A DNA stretch of 64,000 nucleotides. Source: Candidatus Melainabacteria bacterium. GTDB lineage: Bacteria > Cyanobacteriota > Vampirovibrionia > Obscuribacterales > Obscuribacteraceae. The notes beneath the pieces were generated by a model. It saw nothing but the letters and a program-made list of their open reading frames with translations, was not told the origin of the DNA and did not search any database. Positions 1-8,723 of the stretch are shown here, piece by piece (within the stretch, counting starts at the first letter, position 1; every line of letters begins with the position of its first letter). The stretch lies in the NCBI GenBank assembly GCA_003242885.1, contig QKMZ01000003.1:124001-188000 (forward strand), read 5' to 3'. The position numbers and the translations under genes are program-made.

Positions 1-2
1 TT

Positions 3-95
3 GCGAAGAACCCTGAGCATTTGTCCCCGCTACTTCCATATTGGAATTACGAGGCTTTCGGCAAAGTAAAGTCATATTTGCTGGACGTTCTGTAA
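3..95 (+). CDS. Possible C-terminal end of an upstream gene (partial)
   Basis: The frame starting at base 3 is open from the window edge for 30 codons and ends in TAA at 93-95. The residues (ending LLDVL) look protein-like, with Trp, Tyr and Phe spread through a hydrophobic tail, but no family is recognisable from so few residues. The other two plus frames close earlier. It could equally be chance. Confidence 0.25.
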   Translation, partial: AKNPEHLSPLLPYWNYEAFGKVKSYLLDVL

Positions 96-461
96 GAACA
101 TACTCTTGCATCTCCAACCAGAGCGGCAGAGTCGCCTTTGCAAACACCACCTGGCTTTAATAGTGTCATCTTGGACAAATGTCCCCATCCTTCTAAGGTT
201 TGACTGTTATTAAGACCAGCAATAATGGGCTTCCAGGGCGGTTGGCATCTTACTTACCTGAATGAATAGTCCTTTAGTATGAAGGCAAATCCGAGTGACT
301 ATCCTAAATAATGCGGTAGGGTCCGGGCCAATTTCGAGAAAAGCAAAGGGCCGCGAGCTACGGTTGAATGCCTAGTCCCTTCGCATGATGTGGCGGCGAA
401 TTCAAGCGTGGTCAAATGGCAGCAACGAGACGGCGAGACTCAGTACAAGAGGTTTTGGCAA
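96..461. other. Intergenic region upstream of the first stress operon
   Basis: No convincing gene is seen here. The stretch holds one copy of the recurrent palindromic box (265-282) about 180 bases upstream of the first USP start. An in-frame extension of the USP begins at 390, but its residues do not resemble a USP. A second related-looking string lies just after the box (about 294-310). Confidence 0.5.
265..282 (-). promoter_or_regulatory. Recurrent palindromic box (putative response-regulator site)
   Basis: On the minus strand this reads TCATACTAAAGGACTATT. It matches 16 of 18 bases of the box at 40293-40310, which lies 40 kb away upstream of the P-type ATPase. It sits about 180 bases upstream of the USP/ppsA operon. 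Its role as a binding site is inferred from recurrence and dyad symmetry. Confidence 0.55.
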
Positions 462-929
462 ATGAAAGTTTTGATCGCTATTGATGAAGCCAGTTTTGCA
501 AACGCAATTGCTGAATTCGTAAACACTCACAAATGGGATGAAGGCACGGACTTTAAGGTATTGAGTGTTGTCGAGCCTCTCAAAGTCGGCAATCTTATGG
601 CCGTGCTCCCGGGTCCAGTTCTTGACGAGATGTTGGAGAAGAGAAAAGACGACGCAGCACGATTAGTCGAAGACTTCGTTCGCACCATAAGTAGATCTGT
701 GCCAAAGACGAAGATTCAAAAGCAGGTGATAGAAGGTTTTGCTGCAGACGAAATCATGAAGGAAGTGACGAGAGAAAGACCTGAAATGCTCATAGTAGGA
801 AGTCATGGAAGGCACGGACTGGACAGGATCATTCTGGGAAGTGTCTCAATGTTCCTTGTTTCTCACGCACCTTGCTCGGTTGTAGTTATTAAACCGATAG
901 ATGCAGCCAAGGTACAAAAAATCGCATAA
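462..929 (+). CDS. Universal stress protein, single domain
   Basis: This is a 155-residue UspA-fold protein. It begins MKVLIAIDE, the usual first strand, and ends with the nucleotide-binding signature GSHGRHGLDRIILGS (G-2x-G-9x-G-S), so it probably binds ATP. The start is set at the ATG at 462 because the upstream in-frame residues from 390 do not belong to the fold. It is the first gene of a probable operon with the recombinase-like gene 43 bases downstream and ppsA. The recurrent box at 265-282 lies upstream. USPs of this kind are cytoplasmic and help survival under energy or oxygen stress; the exact partner is unknown. Confidence 0.88.
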   Translation: MKVLIAIDEASFANAIAEFVNTHKWDEGTDFKVLSVVEPLKVGNLMAVLPGPVLDEMLEKRKDDAARLVEDFVRTISRSVPKTKIQKQVIEGFAADEIMKEVTRERPEMLIVGSHGRHGLDRIILGSVSMFLVSHAPCSVVVIKPIDAAKVQKIA

Positions 930-972
930 GAGTATTTCAAATGGATAACAACGGAAGCCCGGGAGTAAAACA

Positions 973-1521
973 ATGAACGCTTTGGATGATCACGAACAGC
1001 GTCCTTTGATGGAACAATTTTTTAAAGAGAAAAAACCTCACTCTCCTAGAATTAGCCATCAAGGAGACATTTTAAGCCGTTGTCTTTGCACCGAGAAAAG
1101 CAATTCAATCTCTAACTATTATGTCAATCGCAACAGAAAAGAACGACTAGTAGTGTACATCCGCGTGCTCAAAGAAGAGGACCTCGAGGAAAAGCTTGAA
1201 CTCATAAAAGAGTACTGCGCGGAGAACGGTTATCAAATTTACGACACATTCAGCGATGTTTCGGATCATCCGTCGTTTGGATTTAGAGCTGCGCTTGATG
1301 AAATGGAAAACGCAGACGGGCTGATTTCTGTCGATCTCGGACAATTTGTCGGCAGCAAGCAGGATCGTATTCGTGAATTGCGCCCGCTCATTCACCACTT
1401 CTTCTGTACGGGCGGAAAGCACCTGATCACTGTTGAAGACGGCATCGATACCGGCACCGAACTGGGGCAACAAAATGCTATCGCTTTGGTCTCCGAGACA
1501 AAGGTCGGATTTGAGACATGA
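973..1521 (+). CDS. Serine-recombinase-fold protein lacking catalytic residues
   Basis: Residues about 57-175 follow the resolvase/invertase N-terminal domain: a VVYIRV strand, a long helix, a degenerate equivalent of the DRLSRS segment, and the late EDGIDTGTELGQ segment matching the usual E-GIDT-T--G. The catalytic serine that normally follows YxRV is Leu66, and the conserved arginines of the DRLxR motif are absent (DLGQF). There is no DNA-binding HTH or zinc-ribbon tail, and the first 55 residues are an unrelated polar extension. It therefore should not recombine DNA and may be a scaffold or regulator. A GGGAG site precedes the start, and its stop overlaps the next gene by ATGA, placing it in the ppsA operon. 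Confidence 0.72.
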   Translation: MNALDDHEQRPLMEQFFKEKKPHSPRISHQGDILSRCLCTEKSNSISNYYVNRNRKERLVVYIRVLKEEDLEEKLELIKEYCAENGYQIYDTFSDVSDHPSFGFRAALDEMENADGLISVDLGQFVGSKQDRIRELRPLIHHFFCTGGKHLITVEDGIDTGTELGQQNAIALVSETKVGFET

Positions 1522-1934
1522 AATCGCTAAGCTTTCCTAGCGCCCGTTTATACATTCACGATTTACTTGTGGGCAACGGATTGACTGGAGCTCAGGCTAT
1601 TCAGCAAGGGGCACGAGAGTTTGGTGTATTTGAGGATGGCGGTAACCCGGAAGAGATTGAATCGGTCGGAATACCGGAGAGAGACTTGACGGATTGCTGC
1701 GAATGCTGCCAAGCCGCATATAAAGTCTTGCAACAGTTTTTCTCAAAGAGAAGTAGCACTACGCGCGCATTAGACATGGAGACAGCCTGGAAGTCATTTC
1801 GGAACAGACTGAACTATTACAGAGCGGGAATGAGCTCAGGAAAAGTAAGACCGCTCAACTGCCAACTGGCCTGTTCCAATCTTGCACCGGTAATATTCGA
1901 TCTCTTGCTTCAAGAGGTCCATCGTTACTCATAA
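1518..1934 (+). CDS. Hypothetical protein with a CCECC cluster
   Basis: This is a 138-residue soluble protein of no recognised family. It starts within the preceding stop (ATGA overlap) and ends 14 bases before the ppsA start, so translation is probably coupled to both. The central segment has four cysteines in a CCECC cluster (residues 60-64). Another two occur in the C-terminal third. The cluster could bind metal or be redox active. No signal peptide or membrane segment is present. The operon position suggests a role tied to PEP synthase or to the dead recombinase, but nothing in the sequence proves a function. Confidence 0.7.
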   Translation: MKSLSFPSARLYIHDLLVGNGLTGAQAIQQGAREFGVFEDGGNPEEIESVGIPERDLTDCCECCQAAYKVLQQFFSKRSSTTRALDMETAWKSFRNRLNYYRAGMSSGKVRPLNCQLACSNLAPVIFDLLLQEVHRYS

Positions 1935-1948
1935 GAGTGGAGCTTAAA

Positions 1949-4390
1949 ATGAGCAAGTACATATTGCAATTCGACGAGATTTCGATGGGCAGTTTGCAGA
2001 AGGTCGGAGGTAAAAATGCGTCCCTGGGCGAAATGACAGGATGCCTCAGCCAACTCGGCATCAATGTACCGGAAGGCTTTGCGATCACAGTCGATGCATA
2101 TGATGCAATTCTCGAACAAGGTAATGTCAAAGACGAGCTGGAAAGACTCTTTCAATCACCACTGACGGGTAGCGTGCAGGATTTGCAAACTCGTTCGCAT
2201 AAAGCCAGAGAGTTGATACGACAAGCAGGACTTCCAGAGCCAGTAAAGCGAGAAGTGATCTCGGCTTACAAATTGCTCTCCAAGAAATGCGAAAGCAACG
2301 ATGTCGATGTCGATGTCGCAGTTCGCTCAAGTGCAACTGCAGAAGATCTACCTGATGCTTCCTTCGCCGGGCAACAGGAATCGTTTTTGAACATACAGGG
2401 TGAGCAAGCATTGCTTGTCGCCTGCTTAGACTGTTTTGCATCACTTTTCACAGAAAGAGCAATTTCTTATAGACATGACAAAGGTTTCGACCAGCTGGGC
2501 GTCAAGCTTTCGATAGCAGTGCAGAAGATGGTCCGCTCTGATCTCGCGTCTTCGGGAGTCATTTTCACTCTTGATACGGAAAGCGGATTTAAGGACGCAG
2601 TCTTGATTACATCGGCACTGGGACTGGGAGAGAATGTGGTAGGAGGCAAGGTTGACCCAGATGAATATCTGGTCTTCAAACCGGCCCTGAAGCAAGGCTT
2701 CAAAGCAATTCTGAGACGAAAAGTCGGACTGAAGCAGCAACGACTTGTATACGACAATCACGGGACCAGAAGAACCAAGAATCTTCCGGTGCCCGACGAA
2801 GTTCGCAAAGAGCTCTCTTTGAGTGACGAAGAAGTAAACACGCTTGCAAAATGGGCAATTGCAATAGAAGAGCACTATAGCAAGCTGAATGAGCACTCAA
2901 TGGCCATGGACATCGAATGGGCAAAAGATGGACTTAGTCAGCGGCTGTACATAGTGCAGGCACGCCCAGAAACAGTGATTTCAGCAAGGAAAGCAAGCAC
3001 AATCACTTCGTATTCGCTGAAAGAAAAGGGAGAAGTGCTCTTTCAAGGAAGAGCTATTGGCCAGCGAATCGGCGCCGGAAAAGTGAGACTAATAAGAACA
3101 AAAGAAGAACTGGTTTCTTTTAAAGAGGGTGAAGTCCTGGTCGCCGATATGACAGATCCGGACTGGGAACCGGTAATGAAAAGAGCAGCAGCTATTGTAA
3201 CGAACAGGGGCGGTAGAACATGCCATGCCGCAATAGTAAGCCGTGAATTAGGAGTTCCTTGCGTTGTTGGCACCGAATTAGCCACCAGAGTGCTGAAATC
3301 AGGAGCTGAAGTGACAGTATCTTGTGCCGAAGGAACTGAAGGGAAAGTGTTTTCGGGCTTGCTTCAGTTTGACAAATCAGAGCTTGATTTTGAGGAATTA
3401 CCAAAAACAAAAACAAAAATCATGCTCAATTTGGCCGATCCGGATCAAGCTTTTACGCTCTCTAGTTTACCTGTAGACGGAGTAGGACTTGCCAGAGAAG
3501 AATTCGTGATTGCTAACGAAGTGAAAGTACACCCACTTGCTTTGACACGTTTTGACCAACTGTATGATTCAGAGGCGAAAGAGGCTATCCAAGCCCTGAC
3601 CGGCAAATATGAAGACAAGACGGACTATTTCGTCGAGCGGTTGAGCGAGGGAATAGGAACGATTGCCGCGGCTTTCTATCCTCGACCTGTAATCGTCAGG
3701 CTTTCGGACTTTAAGACCAATGAATATGCCAATCTTCTGGGAGGTGCTCAATTCGAGCCGGTCGAAGACAATCCGATGATCGGTTTTAGAGGAGCATCAA
3801 GATATTACAACAAAGCATACAAGGACGGTTTTGCCCTGGAATGCCGCGCTCTTAGATATGTTAGAGAAGATATGGGTCTTACGAATGTGAAAATAATGGT
3901 ACCCTTTTGCCGAACTATTAGAGAGGGTCAGCTTGTTCTCAAGGAATTAGCCGAGAACGGGCTCGAACAAGGCAAGGCTGGACTGGAAGTCTACGTTATG
4001 TGCGAAATTCCATCCAACGTCATCCTGGCTGACGAATTTGCAGAGATATTCGATGGTTTTTCCATCGGATCTAATGACCTTACGCAGCTCGTTTTGGGTG
4101 TAGATAGAGACTCAAAAGACGTAGCGGAGCTCTTTGATGAGCGAAATTCGGCGGTCAAAAAGATGATATCGCATGTCATTAAAGAAGCCAAAAAAGCAGG
4201 TCGCAAGATAGGCATTTGCGGTCAGGCTCCAAGTGATTACCCTGAATTTGCGGAATTTCTCGTCGCGGAGGAAATTGACAGTATCTCTCTGAGCGCTGAT
4301 GTGGTTGTGAAGACTATTCAGTTGGTCTATGAGAAAGAAGTGCAACTTATGCAAGCGCGCTTGCCCGAAGCAGCAGCAGCGGCCACTTAA
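1949..4390 (+). CDS. ppsA: Phosphoenolpyruvate synthase
   Basis: This 813-residue enzyme converts pyruvate, ATP and water to PEP, AMP and phosphate, allowing gluconeogenesis from C3 compounds. The N-terminal ATP-grasp domain begins with GGKNASLGEM. The central swivelling domain carries the phosphorylated histidine in GGRTCHAAIVSREL (about residue 425). The C-terminal TIM barrel ends with GICGQAPSDYPEFAEFL, whose cysteine is the catalytic acid of the family. Length and order fit bacterial PpsA. The start at 1949 is preferred to a GTG at 1937 because AGTGGAG lies seven bases upstream. It is the last gene of the 462-4390 operon. Pairing with stress proteins is also seen in dormancy-type clusters. 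Confidence 0.95.
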   Translation: MSKYILQFDEISMGSLQKVGGKNASLGEMTGCLSQLGINVPEGFAITVDAYDAILEQGNVKDELERLFQSPLTGSVQDLQTRSHKARELIRQAGLPEPVKREVISAYKLLSKKCESNDVDVDVAVRSSATAEDLPDASFAGQQESFLNIQGEQALLVACLDCFASLFTERAISYRHDKGFDQLGVKLSIAVQKMVRSDLASSGVIFTLDTESGFKDAVLITSALGLGENVVGGKVDPDEYLVFKPALKQGFKAILRRKVGLKQQRLVYDNHGTRRTKNLPVPDEVRKELSLSDEEVNTLAKWAIAIEEHYSKLNEHSMAMDIEWAKDGLSQRLYIVQARPETVISARKASTITSYSLKEKGEVLFQGRAIGQRIGAGKVRLIRTKEELVSFKEGEVLVADMTDPDWEPVMKRAAAIVTNRGGRTCHAAIVSRELGVPCVVGTELATRVLKSGAEVTVSCAEGTEGKVFSGLLQFDKSELDFEELPKTKTKIMLNLADPDQAFTLSSLPVDGVGLAREEFVIANEVKVHPLALTRFDQLYDSEAKEAIQALTGKYEDKTDYFVERLSEGIGTIAAAFYPRPVIVRLSDFKTNEYANLLGGAQFEPVEDNPMIGFRGASRYYNKAYKDGFALECRALRYVREDMGLTNVKIMVPFCRTIREGQLVLKELAENGLEQGKAGLEVYVMCEIPSNVILADEFAEIFDGFSIGSNDLTQLVLGVDRDSKDVAELFDERNSAVKKMISHVIKEAKKAGRKIGICGQAPSDYPEFAEFLVAEEIDSISLSADVVVKTIQLVYEKEVQLMQARLPEAAAAAT

Positions 4391-4391
4391 C

Positions 4392-4407
4392 TCATACTTT
4401 GTGATGA
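4392..4407 (+). promoter_or_regulatory. Recurrent palindromic box upstream of tandem USP
   Basis: TCATACTTTGTGATGA starts one base after the ppsA stop and ends about 145 bases before the USP at 4553. The left half-site TCATACTT is perfect and the right half keeps ATGA. This suggests a separate promoter for the second USP operon. Confidence 0.45.
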
Positions 4408-4552
4408 CAGCCCTTGCCAAAAGCCCCCCTGGCGGCAAAAGACAGCAATAGTCTTTGCGGTCGATATCTCCTGCGTCAAAAGACAGGATGATAAAAGCAG
4501 CAAGGTTTGACACCAGGTTTACAGCTGCGGAAAGGAAAGAAGCAGGTATATC

Positions 4553-5479
4553 ATGAAAAACACCCGTGTTTTGGTCGCACTGGACGGCTCCGAATACAGT
4601 CAGAACGCATCTCTTACCGCATTTTGGATAGCAAAGAAAACTGACGCGGAACTGGAAGCGATATCAGTTGTAGATCCTCGAATCGTTGATCTATTCCTCT
4701 CTCCGGAATTCGCAGAAGATCTCGGTATCAAGCCTTCAATCGATGCTTCGGCAAAAATCATACAAGGACTGAAGAAGATAGCCACGGTCATTCTCAAATT
4801 GTGGAAAGCTGATGCAGAAGTACACATGGGATGCGCAGCAAAGACTCATATGGTACTTGGCGATGTCACCGAAGAGATTCTCAAGGCGGGAAAGAATAAA
4901 GCTCTGATTGTGGTAGGACATCGTGGCGTCGGATACAAGAATCATCAAGCAGCTTTGTCATTCTTTCGTGTCGGTTCGGTAGCGGAAAGGGTGGCAGTAG
5001 GTGCGAAAAAATCAGTATTGATTTCAGTCTCACCACCCGATTCACTAAAGACAATTCTAGTTGCGTACGATGGCAGCGAGCCGTCCAAAGGAGCGCTGCT
5101 TTTGGGCGAACAGTTAGCAATAGCCACCGGCATACCTCTGAAAGCAGTACTTGTAGTAAGAGAAGAAGATCAAATCAAGCAAGCTTCTAGCATCATAGAA
5201 ATGGGTGCATCATTGCTGCGCAATTATCAAACGCCAGAGCAGCATAAAGAAGCCAGTGATGTTGGAAACGTTGCAGTAAAGACTAGATGCTTGATGCAAG
5301 ATGTTTTTGATGTAAAAGTCGGTCAACCGGCCAACACTATTTTGAGAGAAGCTGAAGAGCAGAAGGCTCTTTTAATAGTAGGCGCGTATGGTTTTAAGGA
5401 TCCGGAAGAAAATGTCGTTGGAAGTACGACGACTCATATTGTACGGGCAACGAGAACAAGTGTTCTTGTCTATAGATAA
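4553..5479 (+). CDS. Tandem-domain universal stress protein
   Basis: This 308-residue protein contains two UspA domains, beginning VLVALDGSE (near residue 6) and ILVAYDGSE (near 168). The C-terminal copy has an intact nucleotide-binding signature, G-A-Y-G followed by nine residues and GS. The N-terminal copy has the first GxxG (GHRG) but a stretched and altered spacing before the GS. One copy may therefore bind ATP and the other may be structural. The gene is preceded by GGAAAGGAAAG-type purines and by the recurrent box at 4392. It is followed 27 bases later by another tandem USP, so the two are probably co-transcribed. Confidence 0.88.
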   Translation: MKNTRVLVALDGSEYSQNASLTAFWIAKKTDAELEAISVVDPRIVDLFLSPEFAEDLGIKPSIDASAKIIQGLKKIATVILKLWKADAEVHMGCAAKTHMVLGDVTEEILKAGKNKALIVVGHRGVGYKNHQAALSFFRVGSVAERVAVGAKKSVLISVSPPDSLKTILVAYDGSEPSKGALLLGEQLAIATGIPLKAVLVVREEDQIKQASSIIEMGASLLRNYQTPEQHKEASDVGNVAVKTRCLMQDVFDVKVGQPANTILREAEEQKALLIVGAYGFKDPEENVVGSTTTHIVRATRTSVLVYR

Positions 5480-5509
5480 TTTTTCAAACCAAATTTTAGG
5501 AGATAGATG

Positions 5510-6484
5510 ATGAGCAAACATTCGATCCTCGTTGCACTGAGCGGGTCTGAGCAGTCTCGCAACGCGGCGGAGCTGGCCTGGTTTATTGCTGAAAAAATAG
5601 ATGCGACTGTGACTGCTGAGCACATTATTGACTGCCGGTCAGTCTGGGAACTTTTGAGAAGCGATAAGCCTGGATTTATTGGCAGCGGTCCTTACGTACA
5701 AGCTTATGACCAGACAATGGAGTCGATGCGTTCTTTGAGCAATCAACTGCTCTCTAAATATGAGGCAATCGCAGAAGGCAAAAAAATCGAAGGAAAAGTA
5801 ATTACCAAAGAAGGGAATCCTGTGGAATTGCTTGCCCAAGATGCAAAAGACTATGATCTAATTGTTCTGGGACATGCTCCTTCGGGACTTCGCGCTGTAG
5901 ACCGTGACTTCAATCACTACATTAGGCGCTCGATTGCCGAAGGAATTGCTCATGAATCGCCCATTCCCGTTCTTATCGTACAATCAAAGCCCGCGGTCTG
6001 GCAGGGGATGACCATTGTTTCTGAGATGGACCACATCAACATACAATACATTCGCTCCTGCCTAAATCTTGCATTGGTGCTTGGTCTTACACCCAAACTG
6101 GAATTTTGGGCAACGGGTGTGAGAGAAGAAAAACCGGCTAGTTTTAAGAAGGATCTTCTTTCTGAGCTGCCTGAGGCCAAAGGCATAGACATTGAGATCG
6201 ACTGTTTTGAAGGGCATGCGGCCGTGAGTCGCCAGGATCTTTTTTACGAGAACAAGGCCGGTGAAGCAGGCGAAAGTTTCTTTGCAGAGACTCTTTTCGT
6301 ATTGCCAACACGAGACATCGGCAAGAAGAGAATAACGGTGCTAGGCACTGCACCGGAAGATTTCATTGTCAGTTTGACACTGCCCTGCCTGCTTCTGTGG
6401 CCGGAGGATCACAAAGGCTTCAAACTGACAGAAGAGAGAAAAAACGAACTCATTACGACTAATCACAAAAAACAAAGCAAGTGA
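5510..6484 (+). CDS. Tandem universal stress protein, divergent, no ATP motif
   Basis: This 324-residue protein opens with a clear USP strand (ILVALSGSEQS) and has the strand ending LIVLGHAP in its first domain. The G-2x-G-9x-GS signature is missing there. The second half, from about residue 165, is only weakly USP-like and also lacks the motif, so it probably does not bind ATP. AGGAGA lies six bases before the ATG at 5510, which is better spaced than the ATG at 5507. It overlaps the next USP by four bases (GTGA), implying translational coupling. Its role is likely in protein-protein interaction within the USP set; this is inference. Confidence 0.8.
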   Translation: MSKHSILVALSGSEQSRNAAELAWFIAEKIDATVTAEHIIDCRSVWELLRSDKPGFIGSGPYVQAYDQTMESMRSLSNQLLSKYEAIAEGKKIEGKVITKEGNPVELLAQDAKDYDLIVLGHAPSGLRAVDRDFNHYIRRSIAEGIAHESPIPVLIVQSKPAVWQGMTIVSEMDHINIQYIRSCLNLALVLGLTPKLEFWATGVREEKPASFKKDLLSELPEAKGIDIEIDCFEGHAAVSRQDLFYENKAGEAGESFFAETLFVLPTRDIGKKRITVLGTAPEDFIVSLTLPCLLLWPEDHKGFKLTEERKNELITTNHKKQSK

Positions 6485-7020
6485 GTATGATGAACGACAA
6501 TAAAGACGAAAAAAAGAGTAGTCATCTAGTCTTGGCTGCAATCGATGATAGTTCGGCGGCACCTCTTATCGTGGACTTTCTCACCAGTCACAAATGGACG
6601 GAGGGGACTAGGTTTAGGCTGATTCATGTTATTGCGCCGATCATGATGGATCACCCAATGGCCAGCTATCCGCTTTTTCTTGAATCGGTAGAAAAGGATG
6701 TGCGCGATTATGCCGAAAAGCTTTTGCTCAAGGTGAAATCAGACATGCAACAAAAACTGGCTCAGTTTGAAATTGAAACAGATGTGGTTGGCGGGATGCC
6801 GGCTGAAGTTATCGTGGATGAAGCAAAACGTTTGTCTGCCGACATGATAGTGGTGGGCTCCCACGGGCGTACCGGTTTTACCAAATTCTTCCTCGGAAGC
6901 GTATCGGGAGCGGTCGTTTCGCATGCGCCTTGCAATGTGATGATAGTGAGAGTTCCAAGAAAAACGGTAGACGAAAAAACCGAGAAGAATGCTGTAGCTT
7001 CTGGAACGAGGAAAAACTAG
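6481..7020 (+). CDS. Universal stress protein, single domain
   Basis: This is a 179-residue single-domain USP with an intact nucleotide signature (GSHGRTGFTKFFLGSVS) and a charged N-terminal extension of about 12 residues. The GTG at 6481 overlaps the preceding stop. An ATG at 6487 is an alternative start and would shorten the protein by two residues. The C-terminal 15 residues are Lys/Glu-rich. It ends the USP run that begins at 4553 and converges with the histidine kinase gene, overlapping its stop by four bases. Confidence 0.88.
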   Translation: MSMMNDNKDEKKSSHLVLAAIDDSSAAPLIVDFLTSHKWTEGTRFRLIHVIAPIMMDHPMASYPLFLESVEKDVRDYAEKLLLKVKSDMQQKLAQFEIETDVVGGMPAEVIVDEAKRLSADMIVVGSHGRTGFTKFFLGSVSGAVVSHAPCNVMIVRVPRKTVDEKTEKNAVASGTRKN

Positions 7021-8633
7021 CTCTTTAGGGTTTGGCTTGAATTAGGCAGCTCGAACGAAAAAGTGCTGCCTTCGCCCACTTTGCTCTCGCACGAAATTTT
7101 GCCGCCATGACCTTCGACAATTTTTCTTGCCAGGTAAAGACCAAGCCCGGTGCTTGCGTAATAGCGACCGCTCGATCCAGCTTGCCAGAATCTTTGGAAG
7201 AGTTTGGACATATTCTCAGGTGGAATGCCTTTACCAGTGTCTTTAACCGAGACGGTGGTGACCTCATCGTTTTGAGACATCGTAACTGTGACGGTGCCAC
7301 CAGCCGGAGTGAACTTAAGTGAATTGTCAATCAAGTTCTGTACAACACGTCGGACTTCTTCTTGGTCACAACTTATGCACCCAAGATCAAAAGGCAAAAC
7401 AGCCTTAAGCTGAATGCGCCTTTCCTGTGCCAACGGCATGATTTCGGTGACAAGCTGTGTAATTATCCCGGCAAGATTGCACTCTTTAATATCCATGACC
7501 TTGACACCGCTGTCAAAGCGATAAACATCGAGCAAAGTTTGAACCAGTGAATACAGAGTCGTGTTGCTTTGCAAAACGGTTTCGAGAATCTCTCGTAATT
7601 CCGCAGAGACTTCGCCAAAATCCCCGGCAAGAATAAGTTTGACAGCGCGATTAGTTGCGGAAACAGGGGTTTTTAGGTCATGAGTCAAGGTGGCTACAAA
7701 GTCTTCCCTTTGTTGTTGCAAATGGACCCTATCAGTTGCATTTGAGAACATGGCAACGATGCCGTATACACCTTGGTTTTTTACTGGCCAGGCCGCCCAA
7801 TCCCAGTACGTAACTTCTGTCGGATTGTTTTTTGCAAAATTAAGAGCATTGGCAGAGAACTGGCTTGGTTGCCCAGTTTCTGTAACTTGTTTGAAAGGTT
7901 CCTGAGGGAGCTTCGGTGCTAGGTCAAAAAGCAATTTACCAATAACTTCAGAAGTGGAGTTGCACGAAACAAGCTTGGCAAATTCTTCATTGCACTCGAG
8001 ACATCTGTAGTCGAGATCCAAACTAACAATGCCGATGGGAGCACTTTCAAGAATGCTCTTCGTGACCCTCTTTTCCGTCTCTAACTCTCTTATCGCATCT
8101 CGATGCTGTATGAGCGCCAATTCTTTGGACCCGATATAACTTTCAATGGCCAACCCCATGTCAAAAAAAATGAGTTTTAAAAGTGACCTTGCCAGATCGA
8201 TTTTGGCCGATTCGCTTAAATCGTTTTCGGCAAAGAGCCTAGGCATTAGCCACGATGCGGCTCTGTTGTAGGCACCTATGTACCATTTTGGATCGAGCTC
8301 AATGCGGTGGTGAGTCAATCCAACTCTGAGTCGGTCTCTCACATAATCCGTGTCATAAACGCCGCGACCGAGTCGCAAGAAATACTGCTTCTGAGCGCTT
8401 TTGGCTCTCTGCATTATTTGCTCGGTAGGAAAGAAGCTGCGTGTTTCGTCGAAGCTCAAGAAGTGTTCGTACATGCTGTCCATGAGCTCATCTGCGTGTT
8501 TTTCGAGAAGCGCATTTATAGCTACTATCTCTTCTTGAGAAATCGAGTCGAATTCAAGCCAACGCTGACGCTGTTTGATTTCGGATTCACTTAGCTCCGA
8601 AAATGGAGAAGTCACGTTCATTGTCAAGCCCAC
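7017..8633 (-). CDS. Globin-coupled PAS sensor histidine kinase
   Basis: This 538-residue soluble kinase has no membrane segments. Residues about 20-170 form a protoglobin (globin-coupled sensor) domain, with the proximal-haem region GLTHHRIELDPKWYIGAY (His108 the likely iron ligand). A PAS domain follows (about 190-305). Then come a HisKA dimerisation helix with phospho-acceptor H318 in THDLKTP, and a HATPase domain with N-box DNSLKF, G1 DTGKGIP and G2 GLGLYLARKI. The haem domain should sense O2, NO or CO. The gene is divergent from the NarL-type regulator 90 bases away, its obvious partner. The layout parallels the DosS/DosR haem kinase pair, although DosS senses through GAF domains rather than a globin. 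Confidence 0.92.
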   Translation of the reverse strand: MGLTMNVTSPFSELSESEIKQRQRWLEFDSISQEEIVAINALLEKHADELMDSMYEHFLSFDETRSFFPTEQIMQRAKSAQKQYFLRLGRGVYDTDYVRDRLRVGLTHHRIELDPKWYIGAYNRAASWLMPRLFAENDLSESAKIDLARSLLKLIFFDMGLAIESYIGSKELALIQHRDAIRELETEKRVTKSILESAPIGIVSLDLDYRCLECNEEFAKLVSCNSTSEVIGKLLFDLAPKLPQEPFKQVTETGQPSQFSANALNFAKNNPTEVTYWDWAAWPVKNQGVYGIVAMFSNATDRVHLQQQREDFVATLTHDLKTPVSATNRAVKLILAGDFGEVSAELREILETVLQSNTTLYSLVQTLLDVYRFDSGVKVMDIKECNLAGIITQLVTEIMPLAQERRIQLKAVLPFDLGCISCDQEEVRRVVQNLIDNSLKFTPAGGTVTVTMSQNDEVTTVSVKDTGKGIPPENMSKLFQRFWQAGSSGRYYASTGLGLYLARKIVEGHGGKISCESKVGEGSTFSFELPNSSQTLKS

Positions 8634-8723
8634 TGTATTTAATTGGTCACAAGCCAGTCGTCAAGCAGAACACTGTTCCGAATTGCGAGTATATATAATT
8701 ACGTCCCGGCTTGGAAATAAAAT

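Noticed and set aside
973-1521. An active transposon or integrative element carrying a serine recombinase.
   Set aside because: Catalytic residues are missing, there is no DNA-binding tail, no terminal repeats are visible and it sits in a metabolic operon.
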